Source of the DNA: Pseudomonas syringae KCTC 12500
GTDB lineage: Bacteria > Pseudomonadota > Gammaproteobacteria > Pseudomonadales > Pseudomonadaceae
Reading direction: 5' to 3'
Length of the DNA: 64,000 nucleotides
Assembly (NCBI RefSeq): GCF_000507185.2
Contig: NZ_AYTM02000002.1
Coordinates: 147,501 to 211,500, forward strand
Shown: positions 17,331 through 25,857 of the stretch, piece by piece
Position numbering within the stretch: the stretch's first letter is position 1
How the letters are laid out: every line of letters starts with the position of its first letter
The notes under the pieces: generated by a model
What the model was told of the DNA's origin: nothing
Databases searched by the model: none
What the model saw: only the letters and a program-made list of their open reading frames with translations
Translations under genes and position numbers: made by a program

Positions 17331-18419
17331 ATGAATCGAAGCGTTACTGCGTTACTGCTGGTCAGCCTGGCGCTGCAAGGCTGTGCATTCGCGCCGGGGC
17401 AACATATGACGCCGGATGACGTCACTCTCGACAAACCGGACGAACCCCGTGCACAGCTGATCGAGGTCACGCCGAAGACCGTGCAGCAACAGCAACTGCG
17501 CGCCACTGCAGAGGCCAAGGCCCTGCCGCAGGTGCTGCTGGACTACAGGACCCCGGAATACGTGATCGGTGCTGGCGATACCTTGCTGGTCACCGTGTTC
17601 GAACACCCCGAACTGACCGCGCCGGGCTCACAGGACCAACTGGATGCCAACACCCGGGAAGTGCTCAACGACGGAACGCTCTACTTCCCCTATGTAGGCA
17701 GAATCCGCGCGAGTGGCAGAACGGTCAGCGAGGTTCGTGAGCAGTTACGCATGGGCCTGGCGCCGCAATACACCGAGGTCAAGGTCGACGTCAAAGTGCT
17801 GCGCTACAACAGCCAGCGAATACTGCTGTCCGGCTCTTTCAAGGTCCCCGGCCCGCAACCGATTACCAATATTCCATTGAGCTTGGTGCAGGCGGTGAGT
17901 GTCGCTGGTGTCGACCTGACCGATGCCAACCTGGCCGGGCTGACCCTGCGCCGGGAGGGCAAGGATTACCTGATCGACATCGACTCGCTGAACCGCCGGG
18001 ACTCGCAGTTGAGCCGGATCTTCCTGAAGGACGGCGATTACCTGCACCTCAACAGCAACTCGCGAAACAAGATCTATGTGCTGGGCGAGGTCCTTAACCC
18101 TCAGGTGATCTCGTTCGGCACCACCCGCCTGACGCTGCTCGAGGCGTTGGGAAACTCCGGTGGCCTCAGCCCCGACAGCGCAGACGGCGATGCGGTGTAC
18201 GTCATACGCGGTGCGGAAAACTTCGCCCAGGCGCCTTCCACCGTCTACCACCTCAATGCCAAGAAGCCCACCGCGTACCTGCTGGCGGGGCAGTTCGAGC
18301 TCAAGGCGCAGGATGTGGTGTTCGTCGGCCCTGCCGATATCACCCGCTGGAGCCGCTTCATCAGCCAGCTGCTCGGCTCGGCCAGCGTGATACAGACCGG
18401 TGCGGCCTTTCGCAACTGA
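17331..18419 (+). CDS. wza: Wza-type outer-membrane polysaccharide export lipoprotein
   Basis: A 362-residue lipoprotein with signal MNRSVTALLLVSLALQGCAF, lipidated at Cys18. The PES (Poly_export) domain follows: YVIGAGDTLLVTVFEHPELT and TLYFPYVGRIRASGRTVSEV. SLBB-type repeats follow, including RILLSGSFKVPGPQPITNIP and KIYVLGEVLNPQVISFG. The length is near that of E. coli Wza (379). It forms the outer-membrane translocon for the polymer and docks on Wzc. It is last in the operon and is followed directly by a strong terminator. Unusually it lies far from wzb-wzc instead of at the operon head. Confidence 0.92.
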   Translation: MNRSVTALLLVSLALQGCAFAPGQHMTPDDVTLDKPDEPRAQLIEVTPKTVQQQQLRATAEAKALPQVLLDYRTPEYVIGAGDTLLVTVFEHPELTAPGSQDQLDANTREVLNDGTLYFPYVGRIRASGRTVSEVREQLRMGLAPQYTEVKVDVKVLRYNSQRILLSGSFKVPGPQPITNIPLSLVQAVSVAGVDLTDANLAGLTLRREGKDYLIDIDSLNRRDSQLSRIFLKDGDYLHLNSNSRNKIYVLGEVLNPQVISFGTTRLTLLEALGNSGGLSPDSADGDAVYVIRGAENFAQAPSTVYHLNAKKPTAYLLAGQFELKAQDVVFVGPADITRWSRFISQLLGSASVIQTGAAFRN

Positions 18420-18441
18420 ACCGCGCGGCTGTTCGCCAATC

Positions 18442-18472
18442 TCCCTGCACGCGGTTGTGCAGGGATTTTTTT
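18442..18472 (+). terminator. Rho-independent terminator of the EPS operon
   Basis: CCCTGCAC (18443-18450) and GTGCAGGG (18457-18464) form a perfect 8-base stem around a 6-base loop, followed by a run of T. It begins 23 bases after the wza stop codon and cleanly ends the operon. Confidence 0.9.
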
Positions 18473-18668
18473 GCCTGTCGCACTGCGCCAGACTGTTGCC
18501 AGAGCAACAGCGGTTCAACAGTTGACGGCTTTTGCATCAGCGCGGCGAACTCTCTCCCCCTGCGTGAAAGACACGCAGACCCAACGGCTGCGGGCCATCG
18601 CCAGACACACAAGAAGGCTGGCACATAAGCTGCTTTGCAGGCTTACGTTTATCGCAAGGACATCCCAC

Positions 18669-19250
18669 ATGCGCGTCGTTTCACTTTCAGGCAGTCCCTC
18701 CCCCAAATCCCGTTCCGGCGTTGTGCTGGCCCACGCCGGCCGCTGGCTGCAGAGTCACGGCGTCGAAGTCACCACATTGCGCATACGCGACTTCAATGCA
18801 GAGGACCTGCTTTTCGCCCGTTTCGACAGTCCGCAGGTGCTCGAATTGATCGAAGCGGTCAGTCAGGCCGATGGCCTGCTGATCGGCACGCCGGTATACA
18901 AGGCGTCATTTTCCGGCGCACTGAAAACCCTGCTCGACTTGCTGCCCGAGCGCGCGCTGCATGGCAAAGTGGTCTTGCCGCTGGCCACCGGCGGCAGTAT
19001 CGCGCACATGCTGGCCGTGGATTACGCGCTCAAACCGGTGCTGTCGGCGCTCAAGTCGCAGGAAGTGCTGCACGGCATCTTCGCCATCGATACCCAGGTC
19101 AGCTACGACGACAACGAATTAGGCGGTACGCTGGACGAAATCCTCACGGAGCGTCTGCATGAAGGGCTGGAACATTTCCACCATGGCCTGCAACGTCGCT
19201 TGCAGGCGCGTCACCAGCAGGCTGGCGGGCACTTGCAACTGGCGTTGTAG
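18669..19250 (+). CDS. ssuE: NADPH-dependent FMN reductase SsuE
   Basis: A 193-residue flavodoxin-like reductase that supplies FMNH2 to two-component sulfonate monooxygenases. ATG 18669 ([17 protein letters not shown]) is chosen because the family starts with this flavin-binding motif. [20 protein letters not shown] and [20 protein letters not shown] nearly copy E. coli SsuE. It is not in an ssu operon here: it lies behind the polysaccharide terminator and converges on the LysE gene. MsuD, a monooxygenase needing FMNH2, is encoded at 36082, so SsuE could serve it. Confidence 0.92.
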   Translation: MRVVSLSGSPSPKSRSGVVLAHAGRWLQSHGVEVTTLRIRDFNAEDLLFARFDSPQVLELIEAVSQADGLLIGTPVYKASFSGALKTLLDLLPERALHGKVVLPLATGGSIAHMLAVDYALKPVLSALKSQEVLHGIFAIDTQVSYDDNELGGTLDEILTERLHEGLEHFHHGLQRRLQARHQQAGGHLQLAL

Positions 19251-19269
19251 TGCCGGAATAGCAAAGGCA

Positions 19270-19878
19270 TCAATGCTCGATAAACAGCGGATACAGCGAG
19301 GCCACCAACAGCGCTGCCATCACGCCGTTGAAAATACGTAACCCGAGCGGATCGCGCAGAACGTTGCGCAGCAAACTGCCAAAGCCTGCCCAGACGCCCA
19401 CGCTGGGCAGGTTGATCAGCGCAAACACTGCCGAAATCACCAGCACATTGTAGAAGTAGCCCTGCATGGGGGTGTAAGTGCTGATCGCGCCGATCGCCAT
19501 GATCCAGGCCTTGGGATTGACCCATTGAAAAAGCGCGGCGCTCATGAAACTCAGCGGCTTACCCTGGCTGTCGACGCTATCGGAGGCCGGTCCCGACGTG
19601 GCGATTTTCCAGGCCAGGTACAGCAGATAGGCAGCGCCCACATAGCGCAGGATCGTGTAGAGCACCGGCCAGGTCTTGAACACGCTGCCCAGACCGAAAC
19701 CGACGGCCAGCACCAGAACGAAAAAACCGACACTGATACCCAGCATGTGCGGCAGGGTGCGACTGAAACCGAAGTTCACGCCCGAGGCCAGCAGCATCAT
19801 GTTGTTGGGGCCGGGAGTGATGGAGGTGACGAATGCGAAGAGTGTGAATGCCAGAAGCAAATCGAAAGAGAGAAACAT
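19270..19878 (-). CDS. LysE/RhtB family amino-acid exporter
   Basis: A 202-residue inner-membrane protein with about six hydrophobic segments. It has the family signature ITPGPNNMMLLASGVNFGF near the N-terminus and PKAWIMAIGAI near the middle. LysE/RhtB proteins export amino acids or their analogues; the substrate cannot be told from sequence. It converges on ssuE, with 19 bases between stop codons. Confidence 0.9.
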   Translation of the reverse strand: MFLSFDLLLAFTLFAFVTSITPGPNNMMLLASGVNFGFSRTLPHMLGISVGFFVLVLAVGFGLGSVFKTWPVLYTILRYVGAAYLLYLAWKIATSGPASDSVDSQGKPLSFMSAALFQWVNPKAWIMAIGAISTYTPMQGYFYNVLVISAVFALINLPSVGVWAGFGSLLRNVLRDPLGLRIFNGVMAALLVASLYPLFIEH

Positions 19879-20002
19879 GCTGCCTGTCCGGATCAGTGAG
19901 TCAGGTGCTCACCCTATCGAAGGCGGTGCAGGAAACACACGGACAGTTGACGGCCAATTACAGCAGTACAGTTCTTACACAACGCACTTTTCAAGCCGAC
20001 TG

Positions 20003-20284
20003 TTAACCTTGTGGCTGCTGACCGGTGACACCCAGATCGACGCTTGTTTCGCCTGTTTCATCGAAGTCCCGCGCCTGCTGGATCTGCGGATCCGCCATCA
20101 ATTGCGCCTTGCGTGCCTGATACTCATCAAATGACAGGCCTCGACGGTTGAGGTCTTCAAGGGCCAACTGATGGCTTTCTTCAGCGCTGAACGCCCGCTG
20201 CTCGACAGCGTGGTGAGTGGAGCAGCCGGAAACCAGCGCAACAGTGAATGTCAGGACAAGCGCAAGGGCGAGCATACGGTTCAT
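20003..20284 (-). CDS. Small putative lipoprotein, function unknown
   Basis: A 93-residue product from ATG 20284 (MNRMLALALVLTFTVALVSG then CSTHH), with a clear lipoprotein signal and lipobox cysteine at residue 21. The frame extends 8 codons upstream (MKPDRRPP), but the shorter start gives a normal signal peptide. The mature part has an acidic helical stretch (LALEDLNRRGLSFDEYQARK) resembling a SHOCT-like tail motif (L-x-GLSxxEY). No function can be assigned. Confidence 0.75.
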   Translation of the reverse strand: MNRMLALALVLTFTVALVSGCSTHHAVEQRAFSAEESHQLALEDLNRRGLSFDEYQARKAQLMADPQIQQARDFDETGETSVDLGVTGQQPQG

Positions 20285-20372
20285 CGGGGGCCTCCGGTCG
20301 GGCTTCATTTCAGGAATGAAGCAAGGTTACGCCTGCCCCTGATGCAGCAAAAATCATCCGCCGTGATAGTCG

Positions 20373-21263
20373 CTATCGACTGTTGCGAGCATTCTCGATC
20401 AACACCTCGCGCAACGCCTGAGCCGCCGCTGAAAGCTTGTGATCGGCGAGCATCATCAGGCCGATACGCCGTTCGATCAGCGGCTCCACCAACGCCACGC
20501 AGCAGGCCCCCAGTTCCTGCATCTGCCCGATGCACAGTGACGGCACCGCGCTGACGCCCAGGCCGTTGGCAACCATGCGCCCGATGGTCGACAACTGATG
20601 GCTCTCGAACGCGACCGCCAGCTTGCCGTGGCGCGGCTCGATGGCCTGTTCCAGCAGCAAACGTACCGCCGACGGGCGTTGCAGGGCGATGAAGTCTTCA
20701 CGCAGCAGTTCTTCCCAGGTGACCTCACGCCGCTCGGCCAGCGGCGACTCACGGGGCACCACGGCGACGAAGCGGTCCATATAGAACGGGGTGAACGACA
20801 GGGCACTGTTCGACTCGGGCTCAAAGCCGATACCCAGTTCGACACGGCGATGGCGGACCATCTCCAGCACTTGCTCGTTGATCACGTCATGCACCGCCAC
20901 GTTGACGCGCGGGTAGCGCCCGCGAAACACCTTCAAGGCCGCTGGCAGCAGATTACCGGCAAATGACGGCATGGCGGCGACCGACACCCTGCCCATTTGC
21001 AAAGTAAAACGCTGACGCAGCAGTTCTTCGGTGTTGTCCCAGTCGGCCAGCAACTGGCGCGCCAGCGGCAACAGGGTCTCGCCTTCGGGCGTCAGACCGA
21101 CGTTGCGTGTGGTGCGCGTCAACAGCTGTCCGCCAAGGTCCTCTTCGAGGCTCTTGATCGTCAGGCTCAAGGCTGGTTGCGACACGTTGAGTCGCTCGCC
21201 GGCCTGAGCGAAGCTCAGGTACTGCGCAACGGCCAGAAAAGCGCGAAGCTGCTTGACGTTCAT
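20373..21263 (-). CDS. LysR-family regulator, probably of the CoA-transferase genes (DhcR-like)
   Basis: A 296-residue LysR protein. The N-terminal winged helix-turn-helix is MNVKQLRAFLAVAQYLSFAQ and LNVSQPALSLTIKSLEEDLG, followed by an effector-binding domain. It is divergent from the CoA-transferase gene with about 130 bases between, the usual arrangement for a LysR activator and its target. In P. aeruginosa the equivalent arrangement is dhcR-dhcA-dhcB, where the regulator responds to carnitine-derived 3-dehydrocarnitine. The assignment is by synteny and family. Confidence 0.85.
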   Translation of the reverse strand: MNVKQLRAFLAVAQYLSFAQAGERLNVSQPALSLTIKSLEEDLGGQLLTRTTRNVGLTPEGETLLPLARQLLADWDNTEELLRQRFTLQMGRVSVAAMPSFAGNLLPAALKVFRGRYPRVNVAVHDVINEQVLEMVRHRRVELGIGFEPESNSALSFTPFYMDRFVAVVPRESPLAERREVTWEELLREDFIALQRPSAVRLLLEQAIEPRHGKLAVAFESHQLSTIGRMVANGLGVSAVPSLCIGQMQELGACCVALVEPLIERRIGLMMLADHKLSAAAQALREVLIENARNSR

Positions 21264-21271
21264 ATATTTGC

Positions 21272-21295
21272 TTTTCTTATGAATTGATCAGAAAA
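21272..21295. promoter_or_regulatory. Candidate LysR operator between regulator and CoA-transferase
   Basis: TTTTCT (21272-21277) and AGAAAA (21290-21295) form an inverted repeat with a 12-base spacer, just upstream of the regulator start codon. LysR proteins bind interrupted dyads of this kind containing a T-N11-A core. Placement fits autorepression and divergent activation, but it is based on symmetry alone. Confidence 0.4.
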
Positions 21296-21392
21296 ACAAA
21301 ATTAACAAATCAGTCCCATCGAGAGAAGATGCAGGTCACCCGATCCTCCGGCAGCGCGACTGTCGGTCAACAACTATAAAAGGCGGATCATC

Positions 21393-22094
21393 ATGGCTGG
21401 ACTCGATAAACGAGTAGCGACCTACGAAGAAGCCCTCGCCGGGCTGACCGACGACATGACGGTACTCTGCGGCGGCTTCGGCCTGTGCGGCATCCCGGAA
21501 AACCTGATCGCGCAGATCAAGCGCATGGGTATCAAGGGCCTGACCGTGGTCTCCAACAACTGCGGCGTTGACGGCTTTGGACTCGGCATCCTGCTTGAAG
21601 ACCGGCAGATCCGCAAAATGATTTCATCCTACGTCGGCGAGAATGCCTTGTTCGAAAAGCAGCTGCTCAGCGGCGAGCTGGAAGTCGAACTCACGCCACA
21701 AGGCACCCTGGCGGAAAAACTGCGTGCCGGTGGCGCAGGCATTCCGGCGTTCTATACCGCAACTGGTTACGGAACGCCGGTCGCCGAAGGTAAGGAAACC
21801 CGTCAGTTCAACGGCCGCAACGTGATTCTGGAAGAGGCCATCACCGGTGACTTCGCCCTGATCAAGGGCTGGAAAGCCGACCACTTCGGCAACGTCATCT
21901 ATCGTCATACCGCACAGAACTTCAACCCGGTGGTGGCCACCGCCGGACGGATCACCGTGGTCGAGGTCGAGGAAATCGTCGAGCCGGGCGTGCTGCTGCC
22001 TACCCAGATCCACACCCCAGGCATCTACGTCGACCGGGTCATCCAGGGCACTTTCGAAAAACGCATCGAACAGCGCACCGTCAGAAAATCCTGA
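21393..22094 (+). CDS. 3-oxoacid CoA-transferase subunit A (DhcA-like)
   Basis: A 233-residue family I CoA-transferase alpha subunit that moves CoA from succinyl- or acetyl-CoA to a 3-oxoacid. Family features are [40 protein letters not shown] and [20 protein letters not shown]. It pairs with the B subunit 42 bases downstream. Gene order with the divergent LysR gene matches the Pseudomonas dehydrocarnitine CoA-transferase locus; acetoacetate is the alternative substrate, supported by the nearby AtoE-type transporter. Confidence 0.9.
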   Translation: MAGLDKRVATYEEALAGLTDDMTVLCGGFGLCGIPENLIAQIKRMGIKGLTVVSNNCGVDGFGLGILLEDRQIRKMISSYVGENALFEKQLLSGELEVELTPQGTLAEKLRAGGAGIPAFYTATGYGTPVAEGKETRQFNGRNVILEEAITGDFALIKGWKADHFGNVIYRHTAQNFNPVVATAGRITVVEVEEIVEPGVLLPTQIHTPGIYVDRVIQGTFEKRIEQRTVRKS

Positions 22095-22136
22095 TAGCGC
22101 AGCCTTGGCCCTACTACAATAAAGAGGCTTCAGACG

Positions 22137-22793
22137 ATGGCACTTTCCCGCGAACAAATGGCTCAACGTGTCGCCCGTGAGCTCAAGGACGGTTATTACG
22201 TGAACCTTGGCATCGGTATTCCGACCCTAGTGGCCAACTACGTGCCCGATGACATCGACGTCATGCTCCAGTCGGAAAACGGCCTGCTGGGCATGGGCGC
22301 CTTCCCCACCGAAGACACCATCGACGCAGACATGATCAATGCCGGCAAGCAGACGGTCACCGCGCGCATAGGCGCCTCTATTTTTTCGTCGGCCGAATCC
22401 TTTGCCATGATCCGCGGCGGCCATGTCGACCTGACGGTGCTCGGCGCTTTCGAGGTGGATATCGAGGGCAACATCGCTTCGTGGATGATCCCCGGCAAGC
22501 TGATCAAGGGCATGGGTGGCGCGATGGACCTGGTGGCGGGGGCTGACAACATCATCGTCACCATGACCCATGCGTCGAAGGACGGCGAATCCAAACTGCT
22601 CACCCGTTGCAGCCTGCCACTGACCGGCGCAGGCTGCATCCGCAAGGTGCTGACTGATCTGGCTTACCTGGAAATCGAAAACGGCGCGTTCATCCTCCGC
22701 GAACGCGCGCCGGGGGTCAGCGTGGAAGAAATCGTGGCCAAAACAGCAGGCAAGCTGATCGTGCCGGATGACGTGATCGAGATGACTTTCTGA
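22137..22793 (+). CDS. 3-oxoacid CoA-transferase subunit B (DhcB-like)
   Basis: A 218-residue beta subunit. The catalytic glutamate lies in the conserved SENGLLGMG motif, and YVNLGIGIPTLVANYVPDDI and GGHVDLTVLGAFEVD are family hallmarks. It forms a heterotetramer with subunit A. AATAAAGAGG before ATG 22137 gives the ribosome site. After it comes a repeat-bearing gap instead of the acetyl-CoA acetyltransferase gene that I recall at this position in P. aeruginosa. Confidence 0.92.
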   Translation: MALSREQMAQRVARELKDGYYVNLGIGIPTLVANYVPDDIDVMLQSENGLLGMGAFPTEDTIDADMINAGKQTVTARIGASIFSSAESFAMIRGGHVDLTVLGAFEVDIEGNIASWMIPGKLIKGMGGAMDLVAGADNIIVTMTHASKDGESKLLTRCSLPLTGAGCIRKVLTDLAYLEIENGAFILRERAPGVSVEEIVAKTAGKLIVPDDVIEMTF

Positions 22794-22979
22794 GTGCAGG
22801 CCAACGCGGAGCATTGGCAAGATACTCATGGCCAGCCACCCTCGTTTCCAAGCTCCAGTTTGGGGACGATGGTTATCAGCTCACAAGCCGGGGCTTTGGC
22901 CAAATTGCTCTAAAGCGCTTTTCGAGCACGATGGCACAGACGACGCAGAGTGCGACGTAAGTGACGGCTGAGTCCTGGC

Positions 22980-23170
22980 GCTGATCCGGGGGTAGCCTGG
23001 CAGGACGCCAGGCTAGCCGCACCGGACCATGGATGGTCCGTTGCGGCGACCCCCGGAGCAGTGACAGGGCGAAGGAACCCGACGAAGTCGGGCCGGAAAC
23101 GGAGCTTGGGGGTTTGCCTACTTTGGCCCCATCAAAGTAGGTCGCCGAGGGGCGAAAAGGTGACCTGAGT
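22980..23170. repeat. Structured intergenic repeat element with four hairpins
   Basis: The 487-base gap 22794-23280 holds no convincing gene. This part contains four successive inverted repeats: TAGCCTGGC/GCCAGGCTA (22993-23001 with 23007-23015), CGGACCAT/ATGGTCCG (23023-23040), CCCGAC/GTCGGG (23078-23092) and CCTACTTTG/CAAAGTAGG (23117-23125 with 23133-23141). Sequences of this kind recur between genes in Pseudomonas genomes and are often mis-called as short ORFs; the open frame at 22876-23241 on the minus strand is one such. Its copy number cannot be seen here. Confidence 0.6.
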
Positions 23171-23280
23171 CGAACTTCAATCCACCTGACAAAGAAAAAC
23201 CGCCGTGTGACGCAGAGCGTCCGCAATAGTCGGCTGTTCAAGTAACTCCCCGATAATAATTACAAAAAAAGGTGCCCCAG

Positions 23281-24699
23281 ATGGCCGCCAACATAGAAGA
23301 AAGCCGCTCCGCCCGATTTGCCTTGCGCTGCGCCGCGTGGGCTGAACGCTGGTTTCCTGATTCATGGGTATTTGCCGCACTGGCGGTGGTCATCGTCACG
23401 CTGGCGACACTGGCGATCGGCGCGCGCCCGGCCGAGGCTGCCAAGGCGTTCGGTGACGGGTTCTGGAGCCTGATTCCGTTCACCATGCAGATGGCCTTCG
23501 TGGTAATCGGTGGTTACGTGGTCGCCAGTTCACCGCCTGCGGTGCGCCTGATCGACCGCCTGGCCCGGGTGCCGCGCAACGGCCGTTCGGCGGTGGCCTG
23601 GGTGGCGCTGATTTCCATGCTCGCTTCGCTGCTCAACTGGGGCCTGTCGCTGGTGTTCGGCGGCTTGCTGGTGCGTGCCCTCGCCCGCCGCACTGACCTG
23701 CGCATGGATTACCGCGCAGCCGGCGCAGCCGCCTATCTGGGCCTGGGTGCAGTCTGGGCGCTGGGGCTGTCGTCTTCGGCCGCGCAATTGCAGGCCAACC
23801 CGGCCAGTCTGCCGCCGTCGATCCTGGCGATTACCGGCGTGATCCCGTTCACCGAAACCATCTTTCTCTGGCAATCCGGGGTCATGCTCGCCGCGCTGGT
23901 GGTCATCTCACTGATCGTTGCCTACGCCACCGCGCCAGGCCCGAACAGCGCCCGCGACGCCAAGGCCTGCGGTGTCGATCCGGCCTTCAACCTGCCGCCA
24001 CTGCCGCCCCGCACACGGCCCGGGGAATGGCTGGAATACAGCCCGCTGCTGATCATCCTGATGGTGCTGCTGGGGGTTGGCTGGTTGTTCAGCGAGTTTT
24101 CGAGCAAACCGGCGATCACGGCGATTTCCGGGCTCAACACCTACAACTTCCTGTTCATCATGCTCGGTGCCCTGCTGCACTGGCGACCGCGCAGTTTTCT
24201 CGACGCCGTCGCACGGGCGGTGCCCACCACCACCGGCGTGCTGATTCAATTCCCTCTGTACGGTTCGATAGCCGCGCTACTGACCACGGTCAAGGGCGGC
24301 GATGCGCAAACCCTGGCGCATTACATCTCGACGTTCTTCACCAGCATTGCCTCCCACGACACTTACGCAATTCTGATGGGCGTCTATTCGGCCATATTGG
24401 GCTTTTTCATTCCGTCAGGCGGCGGCAAGTGGATCATCGAAGCGCCCTACGTGATGCAAGTTGCCAACGACCTGCAGTATCACCTCGGCTGGGCAGTACA
24501 GATCTACAACGCAGCCGAAGCCTTGCCCAACCTGATAAACCCGTTCTATATGCTGCCGCTGCTGGGTGTACTGGGCCTGAAGGCGCGTGACCTGATCGGC
24601 TTCTCGTTCGTGCAGCTGCTGGTCCACACGCCGCTGGTGCTGTTTCTGCTCTGGGCACTGGGCACCACGTTGGCCTATGTGCCACCGGTAATGCCCTGA
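23281..24699 (+). CDS. AtoE-family short-chain fatty acid transporter
   Basis: A 472-residue inner-membrane protein with about 11-12 hydrophobic segments. ATG 23281 (MAANIEESRSARFALRCAAW) is preferred to the GTG at 23272 because AAAAAGG lies at a proper distance upstream. FIPSGGGKWIIEAPYVMQVA near the C-terminus and LLNWGLSLVFGGLL near the middle are characteristic of the AtoE/short-chain fatty acid family (TIGR00366 type). It should import short-chain or 3-oxo acids for the CoA-transferase encoded just upstream. It ends 4 bases from the convergent ABM-domain gene. Confidence 0.9.
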   Translation: MAANIEESRSARFALRCAAWAERWFPDSWVFAALAVVIVTLATLAIGARPAEAAKAFGDGFWSLIPFTMQMAFVVIGGYVVASSPPAVRLIDRLARVPRNGRSAVAWVALISMLASLLNWGLSLVFGGLLVRALARRTDLRMDYRAAGAAAYLGLGAVWALGLSSSAAQLQANPASLPPSILAITGVIPFTETIFLWQSGVMLAALVVISLIVAYATAPGPNSARDAKACGVDPAFNLPPLPPRTRPGEWLEYSPLLIILMVLLGVGWLFSEFSSKPAITAISGLNTYNFLFIMLGALLHWRPRSFLDAVARAVPTTTGVLIQFPLYGSIAALLTTVKGGDAQTLAHYISTFFTSIASHDTYAILMGVYSAILGFFIPSGGGKWIIEAPYVMQVANDLQYHLGWAVQIYNAAEALPNLINPFYMLPLLGVLGLKARDLIGFSFVQLLVHTPLVLFLLWALGTTLAYVPPVMP

Positions 24700-24703
24700 A
24701 TGC

Positions 24704-25030
24704 CTATGCGTCGAACGTGTAGTCACGCTCGACCCGGCAGATTCGCGTGGTAAACGCCTGATACCAGCGCGAACGTCCCTGCTCGCGGACCTGGGCATGA
24801 TCGGCCTGCTGTTTCCAGGCGAGAATCGCGGTTTCGTCGGTCCAGTAGGACACGGTGATGCCCAGGCCGTCCTCACCGCGCGCCGACTCAACGCCCAGAA
24901 AGCCGGGCTGTTGTCGGGCCAGACTCACCATGCGCTGCGCCGCCTCCGCGTACGCCTGATCATCGTCAGGCGTACGCAGCGAGGTGAACACCACAGCGAA
25001 GTAAGGCTTGGCAAACCGGGCGGCCATCAT
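24704..25030 (-). CDS. Antibiotic biosynthesis monooxygenase (ABM) domain protein
   Basis: A 108-residue ferredoxin-like fold protein. FAVVFTSLRTPDDDQAYAEA, QQPGFLGVESARGEDGLGIT and SYWTDETAILAWKQQADHAQ follow the ABM pattern, ending in an RICRVERDYTF strand. Members include small monooxygenases and haem-degrading proteins, but many have unknown roles. The start overlaps the stop of the preceding amidotransferase-like gene (ATGA), so the two are translationally coupled. Confidence 0.8.
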   Translation of the reverse strand: MMAARFAKPYFAVVFTSLRTPDDDQAYAEAAQRMVSLARQQPGFLGVESARGEDGLGITVSYWTDETAILAWKQQADHAQVREQGRSRWYQAFTTRICRVERDYTFDA

Positions 25031-25749
25031 GCCGGGTTGCTCAGGCAGGCGCGGACAAACGCGGCCACCACAGGTGGCGTCTGGCCCTGCAACGCAGCGC
25101 GCTCCGGCTGGAACAGTGTGGCGACGTAGAACGGGTGCCCCTGCAATTCCATACTGCGCACTTCGCCCTCGGGACCGCGCCCACTGACCTTCAGATGCTC
25201 GCCGAACAGCGCCGACTCCAGCTCGCGGCGCAGACCGTAGCGGCAGTGATAGCGCTCTTCGATGTCGAGCCTGCCATAGGCTTGGGCAATCAGCGTGTCG
25301 GGTTGCAACTGAATCGCTGCCACCGATTCAACCAGCGAGCAACTGAGTGGCTCGATAATCACGTTTGCCGCGTGCGGCGCAGTTTCGCCATGCTCGGCGT
25401 CTGCCCAGCCCAGTTGGTGGCGGGCGTACTCGACCAACGCGTGCTGAAAGCCCCCGCACGTCCCCAGAAACGGCACCCGGTGCTCACGAGCGAAACGAAT
25501 GGCCGTCAACGCGCCCAGCATGTCCCGATACGGGCTGGCCGGAACGCACCACAGGCCGTCGAATTCGGCGAGCTGCGCACCACTGCCAATCAGCGGCGTC
25601 GGCAGCCATTCGAAACCGACCTGTACCTGCGCGGCCTCCGCCGCCCTCTGCAAGGCCAACGGAATGGCCTGATGCGCGGGGACATCCGCACTGAAGTCCC
25701 CTACCAGACCGATCCGTATCCCGTCGCCTGTGTTATCTGCTTTGCCCAT
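25027..25749 (-). CDS. CTP-synthase C-terminal-like glutamine amidotransferase protein
   Basis: A 240-residue stand-alone class I amidotransferase-like domain, resembling the glutaminase part of CTP synthase. It begins GIRIGLVGDFSADVPAHQAI. The nucleophile elbow is FLGTCGGFQHALVEYAR, and a histidine followed three residues on by tyrosine occurs in the C-terminal LQGHPFYVATLFQPERAAL, as in the E/H part of the triad. The start at 25749 (MGKADNTGDGIR) is chosen over 25851 because the longer version adds a non-family leader. There is no synthetase domain nearby, so the ammonia acceptor is unknown. It is coupled to the ABM gene by a 4-base overlap. Confidence 0.8.
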   Translation of the reverse strand: MGKADNTGDGIRIGLVGDFSADVPAHQAIPLALQRAAEAAQVQVGFEWLPTPLIGSGAQLAEFDGLWCVPASPYRDMLGALTAIRFAREHRVPFLGTCGGFQHALVEYARHQLGWADAEHGETAPHAANVIIEPLSCSLVESVAAIQLQPDTLIAQAYGRLDIEERYHCRYGLRRELESALFGEHLKVSGRGPEGEVRSMELQGHPFYVATLFQPERAALQGQTPPVVAAFVRACLSNPA

Positions 25750-25857
25750 GCCCTGCTCCCTGTTTGATGTCGTACAGCCCGGGGGACTATAAACAGGCAG
25801 CAAAATCAGCAGAATGGGCGTTACAGCAATGCCTCGCGTGCAACGCTGCACGGTTGC

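Noticed and set aside
22876..23241. A 121-codon minus-strand frame in the dhcB-atoE gap
   Set aside because: Its sequence is that of the hairpin repeat; the frame is best explained as an artefact of repeat DNA.
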